Origin: Halomonas halophila
GTDB lineage: Bacteria > Pseudomonadota > Gammaproteobacteria > Pseudomonadales > Halomonadaceae
Direction of reading: 5' to 3'
NCBI RefSeq assembly: GCF_030406665.1
Contig: NZ_CP129121.1
Span: 310,001 to 374,000 of the forward strand
Length of the DNA: 64,000 bases
Below the pieces are notes generated by a model, which saw only the letters and a program-made list of their open reading frames with translations, made no database searches and was not told where the DNA came from. This document shows, in pieces, positions 35,179 through 44,702 of the stretch; position 1 is the first letter of the stretch; each line of letters begins with the position of its first letter. The position numbers were made by a program, and so were the translations under genes.

Positions 35179-36942
35179 GCCGCGCATCGCCAGGCTGAGC
35201 AGGATCACCGGAATGATGCCCACCGCGACGATGGTCAGCGAGGCAGTGGAGGCCTCGGCCAGGCGCTCGTCGGCGGCCAGGTTGTGGGCCCGTACCGCCA
35301 GGGTGTCGAAGTCGAAGGGGCGCAGGATGATGGTCGCCGGCAGCTCCTTCATCACGTCGACGAACACCAGGATGCCGGCGGCCAGCAGGCTGCCGCGCAT
35401 GATCGGCGTGTGCACGCGGCGCAGGGTGCCGCCGGCGGTCTGTCCCAGGGTGCGGGCGGCCGCGTCCATGCTCGGCGTGACCTTGCCGAGGCTCGCCTCC
35501 AGGGCGTTGAACGACACCGCCAGGAAGCGCACCACGTAGGCGTAGATCAGGATGAAGGCCGAACCGCTGAAGATCAGCCCGGCCATCACCCCGTAGTGCT
35601 CGCGCAGGAAGCCGTTCAGGGTGTCGTCCAGCCAGGCGAAGGGGATCAGGATGCCCACCGCCACCACCGAGCCGGGCACCGCATAGCCCATCGCCGCCAC
35701 CCGGGTGGCGGTGCGCGTCAGCGGCCCCGGATTCAGCCGCGCGCCGTAGCTCAGCACCAGCGCCAGCCCCACCGCGACCAGCGCCGCCACGGCCGCCAGC
35801 AGCAGGCTGTTGCCGGCGAATTCCAGGAACCGGGCGCCGAACAGCGAGTCCCCGCCCTTGATCGACAGGTAGCCCAGCAGGCCGCTGGGAATCAGGAAGC
35901 CGACCAGCACCGGCGCCAGGCAGGCCAGGGTGGCGGCGGCGGCGCGCAGGCCGCCGAGCCGGAACTCCGGCAGCTGTTGGTAGCGGCCGGTGGTGTGGAA
36001 GTAGCGGCGCTTGCCCCGCGAGGCGCGCTCGAGCAGCACGAAGCAGATCACGAAGGCCAGCAGGCAGGCCGCCAGCTGGGCGGCGGCGACCTGCTCGCCC
36101 ATGCCGAACCAGGTGCGGTAGATGCCGGTGGTGAAGGTATCGACGCCGAAGTACTGTACCGCGCCGAACTCGTTGAGGGTCTCCATCAGCGCCAGTGACA
36201 CGCCGCCGACGATGGCCGGGCGCGCCAGCGGGATGGCGATGCTGGTGAACAGCCGCCAGGGGCCGCGGCCCAGGGTGCGGCCGACGTCGAGCACGCACAC
36301 CGACTGCTCGAGGAAGCTGGCCCGGGCCAGCATGTAGACGTAGGGGTAGAGCACCAGGGTGATCAGGGTCGCCGCGCCGCCCAGCGAGCGGATGTCGGGG
36401 AACCAGTAGTCGCCGCGCTCCCAGCCGAAGGTCTCGCGCAGGGCGCTCTGCAGCGGCCCGGCGTACTGCAGGAAGTCGGTGTAGGCGTAGGCGATCACGT
36501 AGGTCGGCACCGCCAGCGGCAGCAGCAGGGCCCACTCGAACAGCTTGCGCCCGGGGAAGCGGCACATCACCACCAGCCAGGCGGTACCGGTGCCGATCAC
36601 GAAGGTGCCGAGCCCCACCGTGATGACCAGGAAGAGCGTGTTGGCCAGGTAGCGGCCGAGCACGGTGCTGGCCAGGTGCTGCCACACGTCACCGGCGGGC
36701 ATCACGATATGCGCCAGCACGGTGAGCACCGGCAGTGCCACCACGGCGGCGATGAGCAGGGTCAGAACGCTCCATGCATCGAGGCGCCATCTGGACCGCG
36801 GGGCAGCCGAGGCGGGTCGATGGCTGAGGGGGCTGGACAACGCAGGATCTCCTTCCGGTGGGCCGTCACCGGCCAGATGCGAGTGGCTGGCGGGTGAAAG
36901 ATAGTATCAGCTGCTCGGCGGGGTCGCAGCCAGACGGACGGT

Positions 36943-36976
36943 CCCGCGACGCCCCCGGAGGGCCGGGCGTCGCGGG
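36943..36976 (-). terminator. Hairpin after the TRAP operon
   Basis: A perfect 12-bp stem CCCGCGACGCCC / GGGCGTCGCGGG with a 10-base loop lies 35 bases past the TRAP large-permease stop. No U-tract is present. Confidence 0.65.
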
Positions 36977-37010
36977 TGGGTCGGGCGAGGAGGGGGCGTC
37001 GGCTGCCGGG

Positions 37011-38339
37011 CTAGTAGCCCAGCCACAGCGAGGGCAGCCCGGTCACCAGGGCCGGGAAGACCGCCATCAGCACGCAGGCCAGCAGGATCAGCGCGCAGAA
37101 CGGAATCACCGCCTTGTACAGGTCCAGGGTCTGGATCTCCGGCGGCGCCACGCCCTTGAGGTAGAACAGCGCATAGCCGAACGGCGGGGTGAGGAAGGAG
37201 GTCTGCAGCACCACCGCCACCATCACCACGAACCACAGGGTGTCGACGCCCATGGCCTCGATGATCGGCAGCATGATCGGGAAGCTCAGCAGCACGATGC
37301 CGGTCCAGTCGAGGAACATGCCCAGCACGAACACCAGCAGGAACATCAGGATCAGCGCGCCGGTGGTGCCGCCGGGCATCGCCAGCACCAGCTCGCTGAT
37401 CACGTCCATGCCGCCGCCGATCGAGAACACCCCGGTGAAGGCGGTGGCGCCGACCAGCACGAACATCACCATGGTGGTGGTCTTGCCGGCCTCGATGAAG
37501 GTGCGATAGCAGGTCGAGACCTTGCGGTCGCCGAAGATCAGGAACAGCACGAAGGCCAGGGTCACGCCGATCGCCGAGGCCTCGGTGGCGGTGGCGATGC
37601 CGGTGAACAGCGCGCCCAGCACGCCGAGGATCAGGCTCATCGGCGGCAGCACGTACTTGCCGAGGCGCACCACCAGCTCGCCGGTGGAGAGATCGGCACG
37701 CTCCTCGGCGGCCACCGGCGGGCCATAGCTTGGCTTGATGAAGCACACCAGCAGCACGTAGCCGGCGTACAGGGTGCCCAGCAGCAGGCCCGGCACCAGG
37801 GCGCCGGCGAACAGCGCACCCACCGAGACCGGCGAGTAGCTGGCCATCAGGATCAGCATGATGCTCGGCGGAATCAGAATGCCCAGGCAGCCGCTGGCCA
37901 TGATCACGCCGGCCGACAGGCCCTTGTGATAGCCGTACTTGAGCATCGGCGCCAGGGCGATCAGCCCCATCACCGCGATCGAGGCGCCGACGATGCCGGT
38001 GGTGGCGGCCAGCAGCACCGAGACGATGACCACGGTCAGCGCCAAGCCGCCGCGCACCCGGCCGAGCAGCAGGCGCATGCTCTCGAACATTCGCTCGGTG
38101 ACGCCGGAGTCGTTGAGGAAGCGCGCCATGAGGATGAACAGCGGGATGGCCACCAGCACGTAATTGTCCATGGCCCGGCCGTAGATGTTGTTGATGATGA
38201 TGCCGAGCACCTGGGGGCCGGGGCCGAACCAGGCGCCGAGCACCGCGGTGCCGCCCAGCACGAAGGCCAGCGGATGACCCATGAACAGCCCTACCAGCAG
38301 GCCGCCGAACATGAACAGGGTGAGCATTTCCGGGCTCAT
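37011..38339 (-). CDS. TRAP transporter large permease (DctM type)
   Basis: A 442-residue integral membrane protein with about 12 helices, including GHPLAFVLGGTAVLGAWFG and the DctM signature region FILMARFLNDSGVTERMFE. Length matches the transporting subunit of sodium-driven TRAP systems. It overlaps the small permease stop by four bases (ATGA), so both are coupled. The substrate is set by the binding protein encoded upstream. Confidence 0.95.
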   Translation of the reverse strand: MSPEMLTLFMFGGLLVGLFMGHPLAFVLGGTAVLGAWFGPGPQVLGIIINNIYGRAMDNYVLVAIPLFILMARFLNDSGVTERMFESMRLLLGRVRGGLALTVVIVSVLLAATTGIVGASIAVMGLIALAPMLKYGYHKGLSAGVIMASGCLGILIPPSIMLILMASYSPVSVGALFAGALVPGLLLGTLYAGYVLLVCFIKPSYGPPVAAEERADLSTGELVVRLGKYVLPPMSLILGVLGALFTGIATATEASAIGVTLAFVLFLIFGDRKVSTCYRTFIEAGKTTTMVMFVLVGATAFTGVFSIGGGMDVISELVLAMPGGTTGALILMFLLVFVLGMFLDWTGIVLLSFPIMLPIIEAMGVDTLWFVVMVAVVLQTSFLTPPFGYALFYLKGVAPPEIQTLDLYKAVIPFCALILLACVLMAVFPALVTGLPSLWLGY

Positions 38340-38854
38340 GAGGCGTCCTCCGATGACGACGGGCCGGCGGTCAGCTCGCCGACGGCACGGATCACGATGG
38401 CGATGGCCTGCAGCAGCACCAGCACGCCGGCGATGACCAGCACCGCCTTCACCGGGTAGACCGGGATCGAGACGATGCCGTAGGTGGATTCACCGCGGCT
38501 CCAGGAGCGCTCGAAGAAGCGCCAGCTGTAGGTGATGAGCATCAGGATGAAGGGGGTGAAGAACAGCAGGTAGCCGAGCAGCTCGATCAGTGCCCGGCCG
38601 CGCCGCGAGAGCAGTCGCTTGAGCACGTCCACCTCGACGTGGGCGTGATGCTTGAGACCGTAGGCGGCCATCAGCATGAAGTGGCTGCCGAACAGCATGG
38701 TGGTGACATCGAAGGCCCAGTCGCTGGGCCGGCCGAAGAAGAAGCGCATGGCGATGTCGTAGACCACCACGATGGTAATGATCGCGATCAGCGGGGCGAT
38801 CAGGCGACCGAAGCCCTCGTTGAGGGCGTCGATGGCCCGGGCGATGGCATGCAT
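38336..38854 (-). CDS. TRAP transporter small permease (DctQ type)
   Basis: A 172-residue protein with four predicted helices and the conserved DctQ segment GLKHHAHVEVDVLKRLLSRRGRA split around helix 2. It bridges the binding protein and the DctM subunit. It is the middle gene of a DctP-DctQ-DctM operon, 84 bases after the binding-protein gene. Confidence 0.93.
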   Translation of the reverse strand: MHAIARAIDALNEGFGRLIAPLIAIITIVVVYDIAMRFFFGRPSDWAFDVTTMLFGSHFMLMAAYGLKHHAHVEVDVLKRLLSRRGRALIELLGYLLFFTPFILMLITYSWRFFERSWSRGESTYGIVSIPVYPVKAVLVIAGVLVLLQAIAIVIRAVGELTAGPSSSEDAS

Positions 38855-38938
38855 CCGGAGAGCCTCCTCGAATAACGTATAAAGCCGGCGGCCTCGAGAG
38901 TGCCGCCGGCCGGACAGGGGAATCGGGCCGTGAACCGC

Positions 38939-40045
38939 TTACGGGTTCATGCAGGCCTCGATGTCCTCGAGGGAGGGCAGGTTGTCGGTGACCCGGCTCA
39001 TGTTGAAGGGCACCGAGACGTCCCGCCACTGGGCGTAGTCCTGCATGTAGCTGATCATCGAGTGGTAGACCTTGGCGTGCATCGGGTCCTCGCAGGCGCC
39101 CTGCACGATCACCTCGTTGGTGATGTCCTGGATCGTCGCCAGGTCTTCCTCGGAGAGCTGGTTGATGGTGGTGCCGTCCTCGAGGAACTGGGCGGTGCCC
39201 TCGGTGGACTGCTTCTCGGACCAGGCCAGCGACCAGGCCATGGTCGCCTCGGCGGCGATCTTCAGGGTCTCCTGGGTCTCCTCGGAGAGCGCGTCCCAGG
39301 CGTCCTGGTTGATCATCACGCCGAACACGCTGGCCGACTGGTGCCAGCCCGGCGTCATCCAGTAGTCGGCGACCTCGGAGAAACCGGCCTTGTAGTCCAC
39401 GCCCGGGGTCGAGAACTCGGCGCCGTCGACCACGCCGCGCTCGATGGCCTGGTAGATCTCGCCGCCGGCCAGGGTGACCTGGGAGCCGCCGAGCTGCTCC
39501 AGCACCCGGCCCTGGTCGCGGCCCGAGAGGCGCAGGCGCTTGCCTTCCAGGTCGGCGAGGCTCTCGATCGGCGTGCCGCCGCGGAAGCCGGACTCGTTGT
39601 TGGTGATGCCGTAGGGCAGATAGACCATGTTGTACTGGCCGTAGACCTCCTGATAGAGATCGAAGCCGCCCCACTGGTTGATCCAGTTCAGGTAGTCCAC
39701 GCCGTTGAACAGGCTGGTGGTGGTGGCCAGGGGCGAGAAGGCCGGGCTGCGACCCGCCCAGTAGCCCGGCCAGTCGCCGGCGGCCTGGATGCTGCCGGTC
39801 TCGGTGGCATCGAACACCTCGGTGCCGGGCATCAGGGTGCCGCCGGCGTAGAACTCGATCTTCAGCTCGTCGCCGGCCAGGTGGTTGACCAGCTCTGCCC
39901 AGTGGCGGTCGATCTGGATCAGATCGAGGTTGTCCGGCCAGGTGGTGGTCATGGTCCAGGATTCCTGGGCCTGGGCGGTGCTGGTCAGGCCGGCCAGGGC
40001 GATGCCGGCAGCCAAGCCGGTCAGGGCGAAACGCGTCGGCTTCAT
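38939..40045 (-). CDS. TRAP transporter solute-binding protein (DctP type)
   Basis: A 368-residue periplasmic binding protein. A signal peptide ends at STAQA-QE; SWTMTTTWPDNLDL, RLSGRDQGRVLEQLGGSQVTL and DGAEFSTPGVDYKAGF fit the subgroup that binds monocarboxylates and 2-oxoacids, with an Arg clamp near residue 175-180. The precise ligand is not readable. Osmolyte or organic-acid uptake are both plausible in a halophile. ATG 40045 follows GGGAGAG. Confidence 0.9.
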   Translation of the reverse strand: MKPTRFALTGLAAGIALAGLTSTAQAQESWTMTTTWPDNLDLIQIDRHWAELVNHLAGDELKIEFYAGGTLMPGTEVFDATETGSIQAAGDWPGYWAGRSPAFSPLATTTSLFNGVDYLNWINQWGGFDLYQEVYGQYNMVYLPYGITNNESGFRGGTPIESLADLEGKRLRLSGRDQGRVLEQLGGSQVTLAGGEIYQAIERGVVDGAEFSTPGVDYKAGFSEVADYWMTPGWHQSASVFGVMINQDAWDALSEETQETLKIAAEATMAWSLAWSEKQSTEGTAQFLEDGTTINQLSEEDLATIQDITNEVIVQGACEDPMHAKVYHSMISYMQDYAQWRDVSVPFNMSRVTDNLPSLEDIEACMNP

Positions 40046-40363
40046 GGCGATACTCTCCCGAAAGCTTGTTCTGGTTGTGGGGATGATGCGGTGCAAAAAA
40101 CACGGTCGCCCGCCGGTGAGGGGCTCGGCGTGGCGACCCTGGAAACAAGCTAGCATGGGGCGCAGGGAGCGCGAGAAGGCCTCCAAACGTCGAAGTGGCG
40201 GCCGCGCGGGTCGGCAGTGTTGTCCTTCTGGTCAGGAAAAATCCTTGATTTTCAGGTGTATAAAACAAGGGTATGGCCGGTATGCTGCATCGCCGAAGGG
40301 GCGCCGGGCGTTGAAAGGGCGTCACCCGCTTAGACCAAAGTTCAGCGATTGAAGAGACTACTG
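40046..40363. other. Divergent intergenic region, TRAP operon / tmcA
   Basis: These 318 bases hold no credible gene. They must contain the promoters for the TRAP operon (minus) and tmcA (plus). TATAAA at 40258 is AT-rich enough for a plus-strand -10 but lacks a good -35, so I do not assign either promoter. Confidence 0.5.
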
Positions 40364-42574
40364 ATGGAAGCTTCCGTGCCCGCCGAGCTGCTGGCCTGTC
40401 AGCTCTGCCTGGGCGAACGCCGCTGGCGGGGCCTGGTGTGGCTGTCCGGTGAGGTCGAGGATGTGCGTGCCCGGGGACTGGCGCTCTGGCATGCCCTCGG
40501 CGTCAAAGCGCCACTGTGGGTCGGCCCCGAGCCGCCTGCCGGGCTCGAAGCCGCGGCCTGGCTGCCCGCCGCCAAGGCGCGGAACCGGCTCGGCGGCGAG
40601 CACGACCTGATCGTCTTCGACGCGTTGTCGCCCGGGGCCGGCTTCGACCCCGACGCCTTCGGCGCGCTCTCGGGCACCCTGCGCGCCGGTGGGCTGCTGG
40701 TGCTGCTGACCCCCGACGACTGGGGCGCGCGCCCCGACGCCGACTACGCCCGGCTCGCCGCCCACCCGCATGCGGCCGAGGCGCTCTCGGCGCACTATCT
40801 GGCGCGTCTCGCCCGCCTGCTGGAGGCGTCGCCGCGGACGATCCGCTGGCCCGCCCAGGGCGTGCCGATGCTGCCCGACTGGCCCGAGGCGTCGCCGTCC
40901 GGACCGGCAGCCGAGCCGGCGCCCGACGATGGCGACTGCCTGACCGCCGATCAGGCCGAGGCGGTGGCGCGGCTGGTCCGGCTACGCCGGCGCCGGCCGC
41001 TGGTGCTCACCGCCGACCGTGGTCGCGGCAAGACGGCGGCGCTCGGCATCGCCTGCGCCCGGCTGCTGGCGAAGGCGCAGCAAGACGGCGCCGAGATCGA
41101 GATCCTCGTCACCGCGCCGCGCCCCGCGGCGGTGGCCGGGCTGTTCGAGCGTCTCGCCGCGCTGTGCCCCGAGGGCCGGCGCCAGGGGAACCGCTTCGAG
41201 GATGCCGGCGGCCGCGTGACCTTCCTCGCGCCGGACGAGCTCAGCGCCCGCGTCGCGCGCGGCGAGGCCGGCGGCGCCGGCACCTGGCTGCTGGTCGACG
41301 AGGCCGCGGCGATGCCGGCAGGGCTGCTCGGGCAGTGGCTGTCGGCCTTCCCGCGCATCGCCTTCGCCACCACTGTGCACGGCTACGAAGGCGCCGGACG
41401 CGGCTTCGCGCTGCGCTTCCGCGCGCGGCTGGAGCGCCTGACGCCGGAGTGGCGGGAGTATCACCTGTCCGCGCCGATCCGCTGGGCCGAGGACGACCCG
41501 CTGGAGGCGTTGACCTCGAGGCTGCTGATGCTCGACGCCGAGCCGGTCGCGCCCGATGACATCGGATCGAAGGCCACGGCCGCCTGGCGGGTCGAGTCGC
41601 CGGAGGCGCTGGCCCATGACGAGCCGCGCCTGCGGACGCTGTTCGGGTTGCTGGTGCAGGCCCACTACCGCACCACGCCGAGCGATCTGCGCCACCTGCT
41701 GGACGGTCCGGACACCCGGGTCGTCACCCTGGGCGATGCCGCCGGCCCCGCGGCCGTGGCGGTGGTGGCCGACGAGGGCGGCTTCGACGCTGCCCTGGCC
41801 GAGCGGGTGGCGCGGGGCGAGCGCCGCCCGCGCGGGCACCTGATGGCCCAGTCGCTGGCCGCCCACGCCGGCTCGCGGGAGGCGCTGACCGGTCGCCTGC
41901 GACGGGTGCAGCGCATCGCCGTGCATCCGGCCGCGCGTCGCCGGGGCCTGGGACGCGAACTGCTGACGCGGGAGCGAGAGGCGGCCGGTGAAGCGGGCGT
42001 CGCCCTGCTGGGGGCGAGCTTCGGCGCCGAGCCGGGGCTGCTCGCCTTCTGGCGCGCCCAGGGCTTTCGCACGGTGCGCCTCGGCCTGACCCGCGAGGCG
42101 GCCACCGGCGAGCACGCGGTGATGGTGGTCGCGCCGGCGGGCGAGGGCGGCGAGGCCCTGGCCGAGCGGCTGGCGAGCCATTTCCAAGCCCTGCTGCCGT
42201 CGCTGCTGGCCTTCGAGCTGAAGGCGCTCGACCCGGCGGTGGCGCTGGCGCTGCTGGCCGAGGGCGAGCCCCGGCCACTCGATGACGCCGCGCGCCGCGA
42301 CCTCGAGGACGTGGCCCACGGCCACCGCGACCCGGCGCTGGTGCGGCCCGCGATTCAGGCGCTGATCCGCCTTGTCGCCGCCCGCGAAGGCACCGTCGAG
42401 GCGGACGCCGACCTCACGGCGCTCGCCGCCTGGGCCTTCCAGGGCCGCGACACGGCCTGGCTGGCCGCACGGCTGGGGCTCGCCGGCGGCAAGGCGGTGG
42501 ACGCCTGGCGCCGCCAGCAGGTGGCGCGCCGGCTGGCCGGGCCGACGCTTTCCTCGGGCCGGGGCGAGGGGTAG
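40364..42574 (+). CDS. tmcA: tRNA(Met) cytidine acetyltransferase
   Basis: A 736-residue TmcA acetylates the wobble C34 of elongator tRNA-Met (ac4C) using ATP and acetyl-CoA. It has an N-terminal DUF1726 domain, an RNA-helicase-like domain with P-loop DRGRGKT (218-224) and LLVDEAAAMP, then a GNAT domain with IAVHPAARRRGLGREL. ATG 40364 is chosen over TTG 40349. It stands alone between the TRAP operon and pepD, 32 bases before the latter. Confidence 0.95.
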   Translation: MEASVPAELLACQLCLGERRWRGLVWLSGEVEDVRARGLALWHALGVKAPLWVGPEPPAGLEAAAWLPAAKARNRLGGEHDLIVFDALSPGAGFDPDAFGALSGTLRAGGLLVLLTPDDWGARPDADYARLAAHPHAAEALSAHYLARLARLLEASPRTIRWPAQGVPMLPDWPEASPSGPAAEPAPDDGDCLTADQAEAVARLVRLRRRRPLVLTADRGRGKTAALGIACARLLAKAQQDGAEIEILVTAPRPAAVAGLFERLAALCPEGRRQGNRFEDAGGRVTFLAPDELSARVARGEAGGAGTWLLVDEAAAMPAGLLGQWLSAFPRIAFATTVHGYEGAGRGFALRFRARLERLTPEWREYHLSAPIRWAEDDPLEALTSRLLMLDAEPVAPDDIGSKATAAWRVESPEALAHDEPRLRTLFGLLVQAHYRTTPSDLRHLLDGPDTRVVTLGDAAGPAAVAVVADEGGFDAALAERVARGERRPRGHLMAQSLAAHAGSREALTGRLRRVQRIAVHPAARRRGLGRELLTREREAAGEAGVALLGASFGAEPGLLAFWRAQGFRTVRLGLTREAATGEHAVMVVAPAGEGGEALAERLASHFQALLPSLLAFELKALDPAVALALLAEGEPRPLDDAARRDLEDVAHGHRDPALVRPAIQALIRLVAAREGTVEADADLTALAAWAFQGRDTAWLAARLGLAGGKAVDAWRRQQVARRLAGPTLSSGRGEG

Positions 42575-42606
42575 AGTGCCCGGGTCAACGTCGATACAGA
42601 AGCACC

Positions 42607-44061
42607 ATGAACGCACATCTCGAGCAGCTCTCGCCGCAGCCCCTGTGGCGCCACTTCCGCACCCTGTGCAACACGCCGCGCCCCTCCGGCCACGAGGCCG
42701 CGCTGGTGGCCCTCCTCGAGGCCTGGGCCGACCAGCGCGGCCTGGCCCACGACCGCGACGCCTACGGCAACCTGCGCCTGCGCAAGCCGGCCAGCCCTGG
42801 TCATGAAGGCGCGCCGGGCATCGTGCTGCAGGGCCATCTGGACATGGTCGCCCAGGCCAACGCCGATCATCCCCACGACTTCACCCGCGACCCCATCGAT
42901 ACCTTTGTGGAGGATGGCTGGCTGCACGCCCGCCACACCACCCTGGGCGCCGACAACGGCCTCGGCGTGGCGGCGGCGCTGGCGGTCCTCGAGGATGACA
43001 CCCTGACCCACGGCCCGCTGGAGGCGCTGTTCACCCTCGAGGAGGAGTCCTCCATGGGCGGCGCGCTGAACCTGGCCGAGGACTGGCTGGACGGCCGGCT
43101 GCTGCTCAACCTGGACTCCGAGGATCGCGGTCAGGTCTACATCGGCTGCGCCGGCGGGGCCGACGTGATGGTCGACGCCCAGCTGCCGACCTCGGCGCTG
43201 CGCGACGAGGAAGTCGCGGTGCGGTTGTCCCTCACCGGTCTGCGCGGCGGCCACTCCGGCATCGACATCGACAAGGGCCGCGGCAACGCCAACCGCCTGC
43301 TGATGCGGGTGCTGCGCGACCTGGAGTCGCTCGACGCGCGGCTGGTCGACTATCGCGGCGGTACCCTGCGCAACGCCCTGCCGAGGGAGGCCTTCGCCAC
43401 CCTGGCGCTGCCCGTCGACGCCGTCGAGGCCGCCCGCGAGCGGCTGCCGACCCTGGAGGCCCGGCTGCGCGACGAGCTGGCCGGCGCCGACGACGGCCTG
43501 GCGCTGGCGCTCGAGCGCGTGTCGGCCCCCGAGGGCGAGGCGCTCACCCGTGATGCCAGCCGGCTGCTGGTGGCCGCGCTGCACGCCGCGCCCTGCGGCG
43601 TCGAGCGCATGAGCGTGACCGTGCCCGGGGTGGTGGAGACCTCCAACAACCTGGGCGTGGTGTCGCTGGAGGCGGGTCGCTTCCATCTCTGCGCCCTGGT
43701 GCGTTCGCTGCGTGACAGCGCGGTCGAGGATCTGGCCGACCGCTTCCGCGCGCTGTTCGACCTGATCGGCGCCCGCACCCGGGTCGAGAACGCCTATCCG
43801 GGCTGGACGCCGGACCCCGATAGCCCGCTGCTGGCCCGCTTCCGCGCGCTGCATGCCGCGCGGCTGGACGTCGACCCCCAGGTCAAGGTGATCCACGCCG
43901 GCCTGGAGTGCGGCATCCTCGGCGCCAAGTACCCGGACATGTCGATGATCTCCTTCGGCCCGCTGATCCGCGGCGCCCACTCGCCGGACGAGCGGGTCGA
44001 GCTGGCCTCGGTGGAGGAGTTCTGGGGTTTGCTGCGAGCGCTGATAGAAGACCTGGCGTAG
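42607..44061 (+). CDS. pepD: Aminoacyl-histidine dipeptidase (PepD)
   Basis: A 484-residue M20 metallopeptidase that cleaves dipeptides such as carnosine-type X-His. The zinc-site motifs are GHLDMVAQ, TLGADNGLG and TLEEESSMGG, with the Glu pair as general base and ligand. TGLRGGHSGIDI marks the lid-domain start. It is full length. The TAG stop codon lies at the very edge of a 138-bp palindromic element. Confidence 0.96.
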   Translation: MNAHLEQLSPQPLWRHFRTLCNTPRPSGHEAALVALLEAWADQRGLAHDRDAYGNLRLRKPASPGHEGAPGIVLQGHLDMVAQANADHPHDFTRDPIDTFVEDGWLHARHTTLGADNGLGVAAALAVLEDDTLTHGPLEALFTLEEESSMGGALNLAEDWLDGRLLLNLDSEDRGQVYIGCAGGADVMVDAQLPTSALRDEEVAVRLSLTGLRGGHSGIDIDKGRGNANRLLMRVLRDLESLDARLVDYRGGTLRNALPREAFATLALPVDAVEAARERLPTLEARLRDELAGADDGLALALERVSAPEGEALTRDASRLLVAALHAAPCGVERMSVTVPGVVETSNNLGVVSLEAGRFHLCALVRSLRDSAVEDLADRFRALFDLIGARTRVENAYPGWTPDPDSPLLARFRALHAARLDVDPQVKVIHAGLECGILGAKYPDMSMISFGPLIRGAHSPDERVELASVEEFWGLLRALIEDLA

Positions 44062-44197
44062 AAAGTGGCTGCGCTCGGCTATACGGCGTTAAAAATCAGC
44101 TCAGAATGCTCATTTACGGCTCGTAAACTCGCGCGCGAGCCCGGTCCGCTTCTTCGCTGCTTTTTGCCTTGTCTAGCCTTCGCTCGCCGACTTTCTC
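44060..44197. repeat. Imperfect 138-bp palindromic element
   Basis: The region is an imperfect palindrome centred near 44128. Pairs include GAAAGT / ACTTTC at the ends, GGCTA (44077) / TAGCC (44174), AAAAA (44091) / TTTTT (44161) and CAGC (44097) / GCTG (44156). The centre holds two smaller palindromes, TTTAC-ggctc-GTAAA and CTCGCG-CGCGAG. It is AT-richer than its surroundings. This is the form of a MITE- or REP-like dispersed element, and I recall similar motifs in marine gammaproteobacteria, but copies elsewhere cannot be checked here. Confidence 0.75.
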
Positions 44198-44209
44198 GAG
44201 GTTCGAGTG

Positions 44210-44599
44210 TCAAGGTCGCTGGTGAGAGTTGGCGTTTGGTTCGATAAACCAGTGCGATTTGCCGACCCGGTCGCGATCGATGCGTCGGGGGCCGTGGGGG
44301 TGTCGTGGCCGGGGATCGTGCGGGCGCCAGCGGTCGTCGAGGTCGATCCGCGGCTCGACGATGATCAGCGGCGTCGCGCTATCGTGTCGCCGGGGCTCGG
44401 TCTCTCGCGGATGGGTGCGATAGCGGCCCGGCGTCTCCCGATCGTCCGGGCCGTTGCCGTAGTAGGCGGGCCCGTGCTGATGCGTCTCGCCGGTGCCGTA
44501 GACCACGGGCCCGTGGCGGATGTCGTCCGCCATGGCCGGCGATGGCAGCGCGAGCGGCAGCAGGAGCGAGGCGAGCAGGGCGGTCGTCGGGCGGCGCAT
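44210..44599 (-). CDS. Small secreted His/Arg/Pro-rich protein
   Basis: A 129-residue protein with a clear signal peptide (cleavage after PSPAMA) and a mature part rich in His, Arg, Pro, Gly and Tyr: HGPVVYGTGETHQHGPAYYG and PHDPRPRHPHGPRR. No known domain is seen. The composition suggests a disordered or metal-binding periplasmic protein (inference). GAGGAGG precedes the ATG at 44599. It is divergent from rmuC. Confidence 0.65.
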   Translation of the reverse strand: MRRPTTALLASLLLPLALPSPAMADDIRHGPVVYGTGETHQHGPAYYGNGPDDRETPGRYRTHPRETEPRRHDSATPLIIVEPRIDLDDRWRPHDPRPRHPHGPRRIDRDRVGKSHWFIEPNANSHQRP

Positions 44600-44702
44600 C
44601 GAAGCCTCCTCGGCGGGTGAGCGGTGTTCCCAGTATAGTGACGGCGATATCGCCGCGCGGGAGCGTGCGGCGTTCGCGACGGGCGTGATCAGGGAGGGCA
44701 GC

